Positions 22,954 through 35,714 of a DNA stretch of 64,000 bases are shown here, piece by piece. The stretch spans positions 24,099,621 to 24,163,620 of the forward strand of contig OY821784.1 of NCBI GenBank assembly GCA_963682175.1. Direction: 5' to 3'. The notes under the pieces were generated by a model, which saw only the letters and a program-made list of their open reading frames with translations, was not told the origin of the DNA and searched no databases. Positions within the stretch are counted from its first letter, which is position 1. Each line of letters begins with the position of its first letter. The stretch is from Triglochin maritima (Eukaryota > Streptophyta > Magnoliopsida > Alismatales > Juncaginaceae). Made by a program: the position numbers and the translations under genes.

Positions 22954-24700
22954 TTGTGCATGCCAGTGTGGTCACAAGACGTTGTGGGTTGTTGGACGAG
23001 ACACAACATCGATCTGTCCTTGATTGTCAACATTTTGAACACATCCCCGTCCCATGTCCTACACAGTCCCAAGACAATGATGAGTCATGGACCACACGAG
23101 GACGACTCAGGTTTTGGACCTCCACCACCCTCTGATCCAGAAGGTGGGGGTCCAAAAACTCATCAATTGGTGCCCCAGGTTCCCATTCCCCTCCGCGATC
23201 GATACTACCCATGTCGTGCTGCTCTACCTTCTTCCATCGTATTGCTCGAGGCGAATGGGAACAACTTTGAGGTTATGCCTCAGTTTATCTCCATGTTCCC
23301 TCACTTCACTGGGAAGGGTGACCCCTATATCTTTCTCAGGGAATTTGAGCAGGTCTGTGCTATGTTCAAGCTGCAACAACTTAGCACAGACTCCATCCAC
23401 CTTAGGCTTGTTCCCTTTGCACTAAAGGATTATGCCAAGAAGTGGTTGTACAGCAACTTGGGATGAATTTCAATCTACATTCCTCAAAAAGTACTCCCCA
23501 AATCAACGGACTCAAAAACTGAGGAACAAAATCAATTCGTTCTATCAACATGACACTGAATCATTCCATGCATACTTAGAGAGGTTCAAGGAGCTACTAT
23601 CCTCATGCCCTCACCATGGCATCGAGTTGTGGCGCCTTTGCCATATTGTCTACGAGGGTCTTCACATCCCATCCCGAACACTGCTTGAGTCCATGTGTCA
23701 ATGAGAGTTCTTAGGAAAGGATGAAAGGGAGGCATGAGCTTTAGTAGAAGACCTCGGTGAGAAAACCATGCAGTGGGAAAATGTGAGGAAACCACCACCA
23801 TTATCTAGCATAGGAGCAAGGATCTCAAACGCAAACTCAACTAGATCAGGTGGTGCATTTGCTGTCGATACCACTACGGCCATAGAGGCACGCGTGGTGG
23901 CCTTAATGCGTCATATGGATTTGCTTGAGCTCGAAAACAAAGTGTGTCTCATGTGTCTGCATCTAGTCCGGTTCCTTGTTATTTGTGTGGTAGGATATGT
24001 CATGTAGGAGGCGAGTATGCATCCATTCCTCCTGAGATGGAACATGTCAATGTCGTCTATGATAGATCCAAGAATGACCCATAGTCATCATCATATAATC
24101 CTGGATGGAGGAACCACCCTAACTTTTCGTGGAACCAAAACAATGTCTAGGGTAGTCTTTCAAACTTCTCTAGACCACCTAAAAGACCACACCAACCGCC
24201 CATGCTATCACAATCTTTTCAGCCACCCCAAGCCCAGATCACCAACCCACCGAGTTTCCCAAATTCTAACAACATGGAAACCCATTTTAATTCGCTTAAG
24301 AACATGACTCATGGATTTGAGAACTTAGTAAAAAAATTATGTCATCCACAAGTTAAGTTCTCACTTCAAATCAGCAGACCATCAAATCTCTAGAGCTTTA
24401 GATGGGCCAATTGTCTCAGTCTGTACATGAGCGAGAGAGAGGGAGGGACTCTGCCAAGCCAACCTGTGGCTAACCCCCTTGCTCAGCATCAACCGAACAT
24501 GCAAGTTGCGTGTTTGAGACTGCACGGGAGGCAAGTGACCTGTGTGGAAGAACCTGTGGACCATGTCAATGCCATTGTGACCCTGAGAAATGGGAAGCAG
24601 GTCCAGAACAACGTTTCCCGACAACTAAATCCATATGCGCAGCCTATGCAACCCCTTTGTGGGAATGATGGTGAGAAAGAGGCCGATGGTTAGGGTAATA
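22954..24700 (+). pseudogene. gag: Element E gag
   Basis: Athila/Tat-type Gag. The core reads PQFISMFPHFTGKGDPYIFL, then a helical region with LRLVPFALKDYAKKWLY, LKKYSPNQRTQKLRNKI and LSSCPHHGIELW. It is broken by a small deletion after KKWLYSN (23455-23466), a TGA at 23702 where F has GGA, and several shifts afterwards. The zinc knuckle is decayed (CYLCGRICHVGGEY, about 23970-24011), with Tyr for the last Cys. Distal gag (24427-24693) has the QVTCVEEPVDHVNAIVTLRN stretch, also seen in F. Gag would form the virus-like particle in the cytoplasm. Confidence 0.8.
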
Positions 24701-24719
24701 CACCAATGCCTCTTTCTCA

Positions 24720-25465
24720 GGCACTGCAAAAACCTACCCGCCAAAAGCTCCATATCCTAGTAGGTTAACGAAGAAACAGAGTGACAGTGTTGACAAAGTA
24801 CTGGAGATATTCAAGAAAGTAAATCTCAACATTCCTTTGTTACACATGATTCAACAAATAACTTCCTATGCAAAATTCCTTAAGGATTGTATGACCAAGA
24901 GGAAAACTAATGTCCCTCACAAAGCCTTTTTGGAGGCTAATGTGAGTTCCATCATTTCGAATCCAACATATGTAAATTTGAGTGACCTTGGAAGTTCAAC
25001 AATTTCATGTGTCATTGGGGACTCTCGCATTAATAATGTCTTGCTAGATCTTGGGTCGGCGGTTAACCTCTTACTAGCTTCTGGGTATCAAAGATTAAGC
25101 CTAAGTGAGCTAAAGCCTACGAAAACAACTTTATAGTTGCCTGATCGTTCGATCAAAGTCCCTATGGGGGTCGTTGAATATGTCCTAATCAAGGTCGGCG
25201 ATTTCATATTTTTGTTGACTTCGTCGTCCTTGAGACTGAACCAATCAAGACTACCCACTCTAAGATTCCATTTATTTTGGGTAGACCTTTTCTGGCGACG
25301 TCAAATGCCTTAATCAATTGTCGAACTGGACTCATGAAATTGTCATTCGAGAACTTGACCGCGAAATTCCATGGGTTCAATATGGCTAGGCAGCCGACAT
25401 CTTTCGAGTACCCTATGGAAATTTATCTTATCTGGGACATGGAAGAAGAAATAGAAGAAGAGTAC
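24720..25465 (+). pseudogene. pro: Element E protease
   Basis: Aspartic protease region with active site LLDLGSAVNLL (about 25041-25073). The D-L-G form in place of D-T-G is usual in the Athila/Tat lineage. It continues through LPDRSIKVPMGVVEYVLIKV and GRPFLATSNALINCRTGL to an acidic EEEIEEEY tail. A stop follows LKPTKTTL (25135) and there is a shift before 25277. G cuts in at 25466. The polymerase continues at 40476. Confidence 0.8.
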
Positions 25466-27010
25466 ATATTGATTCGTTTTATATTAAACCCTAAGTGCAC
25501 GCCTACGTTGAAGCGGTGGAAAATACGGGTCGATCCACAAGGAGGTGTGTCCACTTTTGGTTTGTGCGAAGGCAAGTGGGAAAGAAAGGAGAGAAAGGTT
25601 GGTTACACTAAACTACACGAAAATGCAAAAAGGGAATGGAAGAGAAGCAATAAAACTAAACCCTATTGGGGGTAGAGAAATAATGTGAGTATAAAGATGT
25701 GTGTGTGTGTGTGTGTTCAATTATGCTCCTCACAATATGTAGTGTATGAAATCATAAAACAAAATCCAACTTTGCCTCCACATAAAAGAAGATAAGTTCA
25801 TATCATTAAAACATACAAGACAATAGTTGGAATGAAGCTAAATGAACTCATGTATAAAGACTAGACCCAACTATGCCTCCAAATGAAATAAGATAACACA
25901 ATATCATTAAAACATACAAGGCATTAACCAAGGTAATTGTAACAAGAGTACATCCACAACAAATTGTGTTTCCAATATTAATTCCATCCATATCCTCACT
26001 TTATCGTTCCCATAAAATAGGTCCACTAATCTAAGCATAAGCTAGGCTTCATTCAAGAGCATTAGCATATCAAAGATAAGAGTGAAATCCTAATAGATGG
26101 TTATGGAAATCATATAAGGCTCAAGGGATTAAGATAACACACACCTAATACACTACATGATCATATCACATATTTCTCCACCCCCCAAATGGGGATGGAA
26201 CTACTCACTACTCATTACACTAACTACATTAACAAAACGAAACATTATACTGAAAGGAAATTCCACTAAGCATGAGAGGAATATTAAAGAAACTAATTGA
26301 AATGAACATAAAACTAAAGAAACATGCAAGAATTAAAAGACATGATTCAAAGAAACTAAGAGCAATAATTTTATTAACAATGACTCACATTGAATGTAGC
26401 ATTCTTCTCCACCTGGAGTTTTACTTCAAGGCTTTTGCTCCAAGTAGAGAGAATGCCACCAAGCATTGGGTAATTAAAATGGAAGGTGAAGAGTTCTATT
26501 TATACCATAGAAAATGGTAATCCGGGACAATCCCCCGATGTGGGACTAAACAAATACCAGAAATAGACTAAACACGCTCTAATACATAACCCAAAGAAAT
26601 ATTAGCGGATTAGGGGCAACCCAGACCGCCAATTGGCGGTCTATTGGTTCGGGATCGGTCTGCAATTTGTTGTGGGCTTTTGTGGATATCTTTGTTGGTC
26701 TTTGATGCATATACTTTGTTTATTGGAGCTCCGACCCGAATCAAATTGCCAAAATACTCCCCATGATAGTGTGGAGTTTTTTGTTTTGCTCTTTGGTCCT
26801 TCGGTCTTACGTTCAGGTCGTTCTCCCTTGCATCTTAGTCCCCAGGTCTCACAATTCAGTCATTTTTCCCTGCTTTTGGGTCCGTTTATGCTTCATCTCT
26901 TCAAACCTATTTATTTCTGAAATTCAATCATAAAACTCGTCACGTAGCATTGCTTAGTTGTAAGATAATGTATATAAGATACAAATATAAGCATAAAATG
27001 ATGTTACTCA
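25466..27010 (-). repeat. Element G 3' LTR
   Basis: 1545 bases, reversed. The left end is mutated (ATATTGATTCG for TGATTGATTCG). One palindrome unit at 26623-26641, against two in its 5' LTR. TG microsatellite at about 25698-25716. Confidence 0.88.
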
Positions 27011-28630
27011 AATACCCCCCACACCTAAGTTTTGCTAGTCCCGAGCAAAAACAAAGAAAGGAAAAAAGGACGAAAAACAAGAAATCCTAACTCACTTTCG
27101 TTGGAATCACGGTTGCACTTAGCACGTGCAACAAGCCGTTAAACATCCCTGTCGCCAAGGAGGAGGAGTGTTGTCTCCTGAGGGTTTTCAGCGAATATAC
27201 CCACAAAATCCGAACAATATGCATTATTCAATCTAGGCACTCGACTCGATGGAAAAAAAAAATTATCGATCATTGGACGCAGTAATCCGATGGGCCGACT
27301 ATATAGGTAATCAGTCTACACACCTAGCCTAATGAACCATTCGTGCAAGTTAAATAAGGAATTAAGTGAAAGACAAGGACAACCTCAACATCCTCAAGTG
27401 ATACAAAGTGTAAGGTCCATTAAGGTTCTTATTTGCATTACCTATTCTTTTTTTTTTCTTTTCTCTTTTTTTTTCTTCTTTTCTTTTTATTAGTTGGAGC
27501 TTCATTCTCCCAGGGTTAGGTTTCGTGCATCATTGCCCATGAGGACTTACACTATCACGTACACATTTCCCCAAATCTGCACATAGGGCAATCCCTACCA
27601 CCCGTGTCACGGAAGTTCGGTCGGCGCATCGCAAGTCAGATGACTCGAAAGCACCATGCACAAAGTACCCTCAGACCTACTTTCCCGAGTGATAGGAGCC
27701 GTGCGAGAAGAGACAACACCTACTCACTTCTTTCTTATCTAACATGAAACAAAACCCCTACACTTATTGTCTCACCACAAGATTTAAAGTGTCCTTGACT
27801 ACAACAAACTTCCTTAAATTAACATACACCAATTATTGACTCACTAGGTTCAGGGCGGACTTCTTTAAATTTTAGAGCTCTGAAACCCTATGATTACTCA
27901 CCCCAAGGGAAAACTGTGGTGCATCCTAACGACTAGATAAGTCCTAAAGTCACTGTACTAAATATCCTAATGCATCAAGTTCAAGACAATTTTGGGAGCT
28001 TTCTTTTTATTTTGCCTCTCAACGGTTTTGCAGATGCTAAACACACGCAAAACCCACAAAACATTTTCTTTCGCAAACACACGAAGATTTTGAAAGAAAT
28101 GTGGAAATTTTAAAGCACTAGGCAAGCAAAAGAAGACAAGTCACTCAAGGATCATGGCAAACAGATATATCGATATTAAATGCAGCACACTAACATGACC
28201 CTTTCAATACACACAAAAGAAAACAAAATAAAAGGAAAAGTCTCGACTATGTACACACGTAAAACACCCCCCCAAACCTACTTCATGCATTGTCCTCAAT
28301 GAATGTGAGCATGATACTACATGGATTTATGCATGAAAAAGGGAAGATCTCACCAACATGAAGCGCATCAGGAAGTTCATGGTTATAGTGATGGACACTC
28401 CCCGAATTCCCTCAAAACCTGTGAGATGCTAAAGAAGGGATACAAATACATGAATGAAATGGGGCCCAAATACACAAGTGTTGGGGCCCACAACAATCAA
28501 TGCTCGCTCATGGAGTCTTTTTATTATACTTTTCTTATCTTTTTTTTCTTTTTTTGAATATAACTATGTACAAACATAAGTTCCCATCTTCATTTGTTAA
28601 AGGACATCAAATGGGAACCTCAAAAGTGGG
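27011..28630 (-). other. Element G 3' non-coding region
   Basis: Reversed conserved 3' interior. The terminal purine tract is at 27012-27028 and the internal one at 28264-28281, next to CTTCATGCATTGTCCTC. The post-stop hairpin lies at about 28580-28618, with one arm changed to TTTGTTAAAGGACA. No reading frame. Confidence 0.7.
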
Positions 28631-29058
28631 TCAATACACTTGGAAAGGAAACATGACACCAGGCGGGGCCAGAACACTCAAGCATGGGCCCCCTTCACAA
28701 AGAGCACAAGATGAAATGAGAGGTTCATGAATTGGACGCAAAGCCGTCTCATTCAAAGGATCAAACTGAAAAAGCTTGAACCTCTCGAGAGTTTGGGAAA
28801 TAAGGTGCAACGAAAGAAGAGTTTCTCCCGTTGTGGTGCTGAAGTTATGATCGTCAATCCAAACTCTCCAACCAGCAGGTTGGTGGGTCGGAATGAGGTC
28901 AAGACCCTCGTTATGCATGTCCGACTTACCAGACGAACAAAAAGTGGGTCCCTTACCCAAGGTATCCTCCAAGGAACTCCTAATACCCTCATTAGCAATT
29001 TAGTTGTTTGATGTTCAATCTTGTCCAAGATGATCAGGAACAATAGTGAGAGGCAAAC
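28631..29058 (-). pseudogene. Element G tail domain, 3' part of the frame
   Basis: C-terminal half of the G protein, separated from the rest by F. It has AGWRVWIDDHNFS, LERFKLFQFDPLNETALRP and ends MFPFQVY. Two stops (29015 and 28997 regions) lie between the F insertion and the long open part that begins at 28972. Confidence 0.75.
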
Positions 29059-30460
29059 TGATTGACATCATTTCATGCTTATATTTGTATGTTATATCCA
29101 TTATCTTTCACCTAAACAATGCTATTTTACGAGTTTTATGTTTAGTTTTCAAGAATAAATAGGTTTGAAGAGATGAAGCATAAAATGACCCAAAAGCTGG
29201 GAAAAATGACTGAATTGTGAGATCTGGGGACTGAGATGCAAGGGAGAAGGACCTGAACATAAGATAGAAGGACCTAAGAGCAAAACAGAATACTCCACAC
29301 CATCATGGGGAGTATTTTAGCAATTTGATTCTGGTCGGAGCTCAAACAAACCAATTAAATACATCCAAGACCAGAAAATATACCAAGAAAAGCCCAAAAA
29401 AAAAATGAGCAGGATCTGAACCATATAGACCGCCAATTGGCCATCCAAGACCGCTAATTGGCGGTCCATTTTGGCCCAAATCCGCTAACATTTCTCCCGC
29501 ACATGAATTAGAGGATGTTGAGGCTATTTTTGGTATCTGTTTAGTCCCACATCGGGGGATTGTCCCGGTTTGCCTTTTTCCATGGCTACAAATAGAACTC
29601 TTCACCTTCCATTGTAATCACTCCATATTTTAAGTGGCTATTCTTCCTACTAGAAGTGAGGCCTAGAAGAACATACTAAAGTAGGAGGATGCTACTTTTA
29701 ATGTGAGTCATTTTAATACAAGTTTTCTTTATTATGTTGTTTGTTTTATGTCTCTTATTTTGCTTTGCTTAATCTCATTTCATTAGTTTTATTAGCTTAG
29801 TTAATATGCTTTCTTTGTTTAGTTTAATAATTAGTGTAATGTTTAGTGAGTAGTTCCATCCCCTTTGGGGGGTGGAGTAGAAGTACATACATGCAAATGA
29901 GAATGAATTGAATGCTTTATTTCCAATGTGTTGATAAAACATGAATGTATGCTTGCCTGTTTAGGATAGAATTTATAACTTGATGAGTCTTGCCAAAATG
30001 ATTAGACACCTCTCATGCTTGTTTAGGTTCTGAAATAAACATCTTGCTTATGTAAATGTTAATCAACTAAGTTGGTGCATAGATTGATAGGTTTTGCCAC
30101 AACATTTAGACACTTCCTATGCATGATAACACCACCTTTATTTGTGCTTAAAGAATGTGTTCAACACCCACCTCTTTGCTTGTGTGCACTCACTCCACCC
30201 TTAGGGGTTCTCCCATTTCTGTATTCCAGCATTCTTCTTTTGTTCTTAGCTTAGTTGTCATTTCATTGTTTGTTTCTTTCGTTCGCATTTCATACTTCTT
30301 AGCGTAGTTTAGTGTAGAGTAGCATAATCAATCTTTCTCCCCCAATTTTTTCCACTTGATTTCTGATAAACAAGAGGTTGCTCACCTCCCTGAGGATGAC
30401 CAGTACTTGCCACCGCTTCATCGCGGCTGTGCACATGCGGTATCATTAATACATTCAACA
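29059..30460 (+). repeat. Element F 5' LTR
   Basis: 1402 bases, TGATTGACATC to ATTCAACA. Two palindrome units (29428-29467, the first one decayed), the GC stem at about 29551-29570 and TATA-like ACAAATAG at 29587. Directly followed by the Asp-type primer site. Confidence 0.92.
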
Positions 30461-30466
30461 AGTTTT

Positions 30467-30484
30467 TGGCGCCGTTGACGGGGA
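30467..30484 (+). promoter_or_regulatory. Primer binding site of F
   Basis: TGGCGCCGTTGACGGGGA, the Asp-type site with one change (A for C at base 12). Confidence 0.8.
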
Positions 30485-31026
30485 GGTGCCAGTCCAGACT
30501 CTTGTTTGGACGATTCGAGTGGATTTAATTTTTGTCTTGTAGTTTTCTATGTTTCAGGAGTCTCACATTGAGAAGGGGAAGCATCTGGTGAAGTTTGGAG
30601 GCGGTCTGAGAGACGAAGACTGCCAATCAGCGGTCTGGTTGTTTCATTTCACCTCTAAATTTCTGTGGAGTAATTCCTTTTCTGATATAGTGATCTGGGA
30701 CTCGATTTGGCATGTTTTGACTTATAGTTTGTTCCCAGATCAATAATCAAACCTCCTTTAAACAACTTGGACCCTAAAACCCAAAGCAAAAGATTAGGCA
30801 TTCTTTTTGTTTAGGTCATGCATCATGTATGTGACTTAGGCATATAGATTGTCTTTCATATTAGCTTTATTTTCAGTTGCAGAGTGCGGGCGTGAGGTAC
30901 GCACCTTCTACTCTCATTCATGCATTTCGTATGAACATGCATTAGTTAGTAGGAAGTGCATTGAAACAAGTGTGAGTTGAGACGAGACGAGACGAGATGC
31001 ATTAGTTAGTAGGACTGTGTGCACCT
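30485..31026 (+). other. Element F leader
   Basis: Untranslated. Palindrome-like GACTGCCAATCAGCGGTC sits at 30619-30636. A run GACGAGACGAGACGAGA occurs at 30981-30997. The leader is shorter than in A. No convincing frame. Confidence 0.55.
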
Positions 31027-32884
31027 TTGTGCATGCTTTCGTGGACACGAGACGAGAGTCCTCGTTTGACGAGGAGCGTTGTCAATCCGGCTTCGGTCAT
31101 CGATTTCTCGACACCTTCCTCCTCTCGTGTCGCACGCAGTCCAGGTTCAATGCCCGCTAATTTCTGTGAGGAGGAGCAGTTGCTGGACCCACCTGCTACC
31201 CCAGTGCTTCCAGTTGTCGTTCCCATACCTCTACGTGATCGATGATACCCAAGTCGTACAACTCTACCCTCATACATCGTATTAGCAGAGGCTAATGGGA
31301 ACCATTTTGAGGTTAAGCCTCAGTTTATTTCCATGCTCCCTCGCTTCACTGGGAAGGGTGACCCCTATATCTTTCTCAGGGAATTTGAGGAGGTCTGTGC
31401 TATGTACAATTTGCAACAACTTAGCACAGACTCCATCCATCTTAGGCTCGTTCCTTTTGCACTAAAGGATGACGACAAGAAGTGGTTGTACAGCAACCAG
31501 GAGAATGCCTCTAAGACTTGGAACGAGTTTCAATCTGCATTCCTCAAGAAGTACTTCCCAAATCATCGGACTCAAAAATTGAGGAACGAAATCAATTCGT
31601 TCTATCAACATGAGACGGAACCATTCCATGCATACTTGGAGAGGTTCAAGGAGCTACTATCCTCATGCCCTCACCATGGTATCGAGTTGTGGCACCTTTG
31701 GCAGATTGTTTACGAAGGTCTTCACATCCCGTCACGAACGCTCCTTGAGTCCATGTGTCAAGGAGAGTTCTTGGGAAAGGATGAAAGGGAGGCATGGGCT
31801 TTCCTAGAAGACATTGCTGAGAAAACGATGCAATGCGAGAGTGTGAGGGAACCACCTGCATCATCTAGCATAGGAGCGAGGATCGCGAATGCAAACTCAA
31901 CTACATCGGGTGCCGCATTTGTTGTCGATACCACTACGGCTACCGAGGCGCCCATGGCGGCCTTAATGTGCCATATGGATTCGATTGAGCTCCAAAACCA
32001 ACAAGGTCCACCTCACATGTCCACATCTGGTCCAGTTCCCTGTCATTAATGTGGTAGGGTAGGTCGTGTAGAAAGCGACTGTGTGTCTATTCCTCCTGAG
32101 ATGGAGCGTGTCAAATCCATCAATGACAGAGCTAGGAATTACCCATACTCATCATCTTATAATCCTGGATGGAGGAACCACCCCAAATTTTCATGGAACG
32201 AAACTAATGCCCCAGGTGGTCCTTCAAACTCCTCTCGACCACCTAATCAACCACACCAACCTCCCATGCATGCTCATTCCTATCAGCCACTCCAAGCACC
32301 AATCCACCAGGTTTTCCAAATTCTAACAACTTTGAAACCCGGTTTAATTCGCTTGAGAACCTGACTCGTGGACTTGAGAACTCTGTGAAAATTTTTATGT
32401 CCTCCACAAGTCAAGTTCTCACTTCAAATCAGCAGACCATCAAATCTCTAGAGCTTCAGATGGGCCAATTGGCTCAGTCTGTACATGAAAGAGAGAGAGG
32501 GTCTTTGCCTAGCCAGCCTGAGGCTAACACCCGCATGTACCAGCAACAACACATGCAAAATGAAAATGTGGTACGGCGGGGGAGGCAAGTGAACTATGTG
32601 GAGGAACCTGTTCACCATGTCAATTCCATTGTGACCTTAAGGAATGGAAAGCAGGTTGACAATCACATTTCCTTGCCACACCCACCACCATCTATGCAGC
32701 CTCTTAGTGGGAATGGTGGTGCAGAAGAGGTTGAGGGTGAGGGTAATACACCAAGGCTTCCTTCTCAGGCACTGCAGAAAACCTACCTGCCAAAAGCTCC
32801 CTATCCCAGTAGGTTAACCCAAAAGCAGAGTGACACGATGGATAAAATATTAGAGGTGTTCAAGCAAGTGAAGGTTAACATCCC
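31027..32884 (+). pseudogene. gag: Element F gag
   Basis: Athila/Tat-type Gag with core PQFISMLPRFTGKGDPYIFL, FALKDDDKKWLYSNQENASK, FLKKYFPNHRTQKLRNEI and LLSSCPHHGIELWHLWQIVY. The frame from 31027 has a TGA at 31246, a TAA at 32047 in the zinc knuckle (first Cys pair interrupted, His changed to Arg: VGRVESDC) and a shift at about 32340-32385. Distal gag (32385-32930) is Pro/Gln-rich with NYVEEPVHHVNSIVTLRN. The damage is light compared with E. Confidence 0.85.
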
Positions 32885-33490
32885 TTGTTGGATGTCATCC
32901 AACAAATACCTCAATATGCCAAAGTATTGAAAGATCTCTGCACAACCAAGATGAAGATCAATGTTCCTAAGAAAGCATTCATGGCTGCAAATGTAATCTC
33001 ACTTTTGTCCAATCCCGCATACACAAAATACAAGGACCCTGTGTGTCCCACTATTCAGTGTACAATAGGGGACACTAGCATGAGTAATGTTTTGCTTGAT
33101 TTAGGATCAGCGGTCAACCTCCTCCCATTTTTTGTTTATCAACAGTTGAACTTGGCATAATTAAAACCAACTAAGATCACCCTCCAACTGGCGGATAGAT
33201 CCATTCGTATTCCAAAGGGGATTATCGAGGACGTGCTTATCAAAGTTGGAGATTTTATATTTCCAGTCGATTTTGTTGTCCTCGATACCAATCTTGTTGC
33301 GAACACCCACTCTCCAATACCTTTGTTTTTGGGTAGACCATTTCTGGCAACTTCCAACGCCTTAATTAATTGAAGAAATGGTCTCATGAAGCTCTCATTC
33401 GGTAACATGAGTGCCGAGTTTCATGTGTTCAACTATGGTAGGCAACAGGAGCCCATGGATCAACCTTTAAATCTAAATCCCATCCGCTAA
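32885..33490 (+). pseudogene. pro: Element F protease
   Basis: Retropepsin-like domain in a new frame from 32885, with active site LLDLGSAVNLLP (about 33091-33126). A TAA at 33158 follows QQLNLA. Reading on gives LKPTKITLQLADRSIRIPKG, FPVDFVVLDT and FLGRPFLATSNALIN, with a TGA at 33372 (Cys changed to stop). It would cut the F and related polyproteins. Confidence 0.82.
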
Positions 33491-33532
33491 TTGGAGAAAA
33501 CACCACAAAATCAATGAACACCCCTAACCCCA

Positions 33533-34132
33533 ATGCAAACCATTGAGAATGTTTGTGGGCCCAACGAAAACTCATTGCCTGTCTTTGCAAAGCAACAGAG
33601 TGAGCTGACATCAAACATAAATGTCCAAAAGGAGTGTTCGTTGCATGATTCAGTTGAGAGTACTAGTGAGAGTGAGACACCTCATCATATGCCTATACCA
33701 GAAGGTGTCTCTACCACATGTCCCATGGCCATTGAGCCATTTGAGCTTCATATTGACTCCAACAAGGACCCACCTATGACCCAGCTTACGCTTGATGATC
33801 TAAATGATGGTGGGAGGTCCTTGTTGGATAACTTGGGGAGAAGCCTCATTCTTAGTGATGCAGGTCTGCTGCATCCATCGAATGAGCTTGAGGAACTCAT
33901 TCCGATGCACCCACCTATTGGTTGGAGGGTTTTGTTTGATGAGCAACTAAACCCTAGTGAGGCAACACAACTTCATTTTTTGTTGCCCACACCCAACCAA
34001 TATCATGAGGGGTTCGAGTCGTTCAACTTTGACCTTTCACCCCTCATGACACTTCAGAGTACCGGTGAAGTTTGCCCATCTCGGCAAGTCTCTGGTCCTC
34101 ATGACTTGATGTTCTCATTTGATGTTCCTTGA
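33533..34132 (+). CDS. Element F tail domain (protease-distal)
   Basis: A 199-residue open stretch where RT would be expected. It shares with A, G, I and J the order: CPMAIEPFELHIDSNKDPP, a leucine-rich part (GGRSLLDNLGRSLIL), PPIGWRVLFDEQ, FNFDLSPLMTLQS, and the end MFSFDVP. The function is unknown. In the living element it was probably the C-terminus of a gag-protease polyprotein rather than a free protein; the Met at 33533 is just the first one after a stop (33525). Confidence 0.6.
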   Translation: MQTIENVCGPNENSLPVFAKQQSELTSNINVQKECSLHDSVESTSESETPHHMPIPEGVSTTCPMAIEPFELHIDSNKDPPMTQLTLDDLNDGGRSLLDNLGRSLILSDAGLLHPSNELEELIPMHPPIGWRVLFDEQLNPSEATQLHFLLPTPNQYHEGFESFNFDLSPLMTLQSTGEVCPSRQVSGPHDLMFSFDVP

Positions 34133-34149
34133 CCAAATGATTATGAGAA
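34112..34149 (+). promoter_or_regulatory. Hairpin overlapping the F stop codon
   Basis: TTCTCAT (34112-34118) pairs with ATGAGAA (34143-34149). In A, D, G and J the arms read TTCCCAT and ATGGGAA, so both sides have changed together. The left arm codes for the last residues of the frame; the right arm is non-coding. Confidence 0.6.
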
Positions 34150-35714
34150 TATCGTTGTTGATCATGTTAAAAAAAGAAAAAAAGAAAAAGAAAAAGAGAG
34201 AGTGTGTGTAATAAAAGACTCCATGAGCGAGCATTGATTGTTGTGGGCCCCAACCCTTGTGTACTTGGGCCCCATTTCTTCACGTATTTGTCTCCCTTCT
34301 TCACTATCTCATAGGTTTTGAGGAAATTCAGGTTTGTGTCCATCACTATAACCATGAACTTCCTGTTGTGCTTCATGTTGGTGAGATCGTCCTTTTTTCA
34401 TGCATAAATCCATGTAGTATCATGCTCACATTCATTGAGGACAATGCATGAAGTAGGTGTGGGGGGGTGTTTTACGTGTGTACGTAGTCGAGTCTTTTTC
34501 CTTTGATTTTGTTTTCTTTTGTGTGTACTGATACGGTCATGTTAGTGTGCGGCATTTAACATCGATATATCTGCTTGCCATGATCCTTGGGTGACTTGTC
34601 TTCTTTTGCTTGCCTAGTGCTTTAAAATTTTCACATTTCTTTCAAAATCTTCATGTGTTTGCGAAAGAAAATTTTTTGTAGGCTTTGCGTGTGTTTAGCA
34701 TGTTTAAAACCGTTGAGAGGCAAATTAAAAAGAAAGCTCCCAAAAAATTTTTGAACTTGATGCATTAGGATATCTAGTTTACTGGCTTTAGGTATTATCG
34801 AGTCGTTAGGATGCACCCTGGTTTTCCCTCGGGGGGCGTGTAATCATAGGGTTTCAGCACTCAAACATTTATAGAAGTCCACCCTGAACCTAGTGAGTCA
34901 AATAATTCATGTCTGTTAGTATAAGGAAGTTTGTCGTAGTCAAGGGCCCTTAATCTCTTTTTGTGAAACTTAAGTGTAGGGGTTTTGGTTCCCATGTAGA
35001 TAAATAAATAAGGGGCGTGCTCTTTTCTCGCACGGATCCTATCACTCGGGAAAGTAGGTCTGAGGGGACTTTGTGCCTGCTGCTTTCGAGTCATCTGACT
35101 TGGGATGCACCGACCGTACTCCCGTTACACGGGTGGTAGGGATCGCCCTATGTGGAGATTTGGGAGAATGTTACACGGGTGTACGTGATAGTGTAAGTCC
35201 TCATAGGCAATAATGCATGAAACCCGACCCTGGGATAATCAAACACCAAACAATAAAATGCTTTAATGGAAAAAAAAGAAAAAAAAATTGTCAAATAAGA
35301 ACCAAAATGGACTTTACAAATTGTATCACATTCAGAAGTTAAGGTTGCCCATGTCTTTCACTTAAGTCCTTAACTAACTTTCACGAATAACTCATTAGGC
35401 TAGGTGTGTGGACCGATTACATATATAGAGTCGACCCGTAGTATTACCGCATCCCATGATCGACAATATGAGTCCGACGAGTCGTGTAGCTAGATTGATT
35501 AATGCATCTTGTTTAGATTTTGTGGGTATATCCGTTGAAAACCCTCAGGTGACAACACTCCTCCTCCTTGGCAACAAGGAGGTTTAACGGCTTGTTTCAC
35601 GTGCTAAGTGCAACCGTGATTCCTATGAAAGTGAGTTAGGATTTCTTGTTTTTCGTATGCTTTTCTCTTTCTTTGTTTTGCTCGGGACTAGCAAAAGTTA
35701 GGTGTGGGAGTATT
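34150..35714 (+). other. Element F 3' non-coding region
   Basis: An A-rich run (34167-34195), the internal purine tract TAGGTGTGGGGGGG at 34454-34467 and the terminal tract TTAGGTGTGGGAGTAT at 35699-35714. Otherwise the conserved non-coding interior. Confidence 0.65.

Noticed and set aside
33533..34132. Env-like ORF, as in some Athila elements
   Set aside because: No signal peptide or membrane segment, and it lies directly after protease rather than after integrase.
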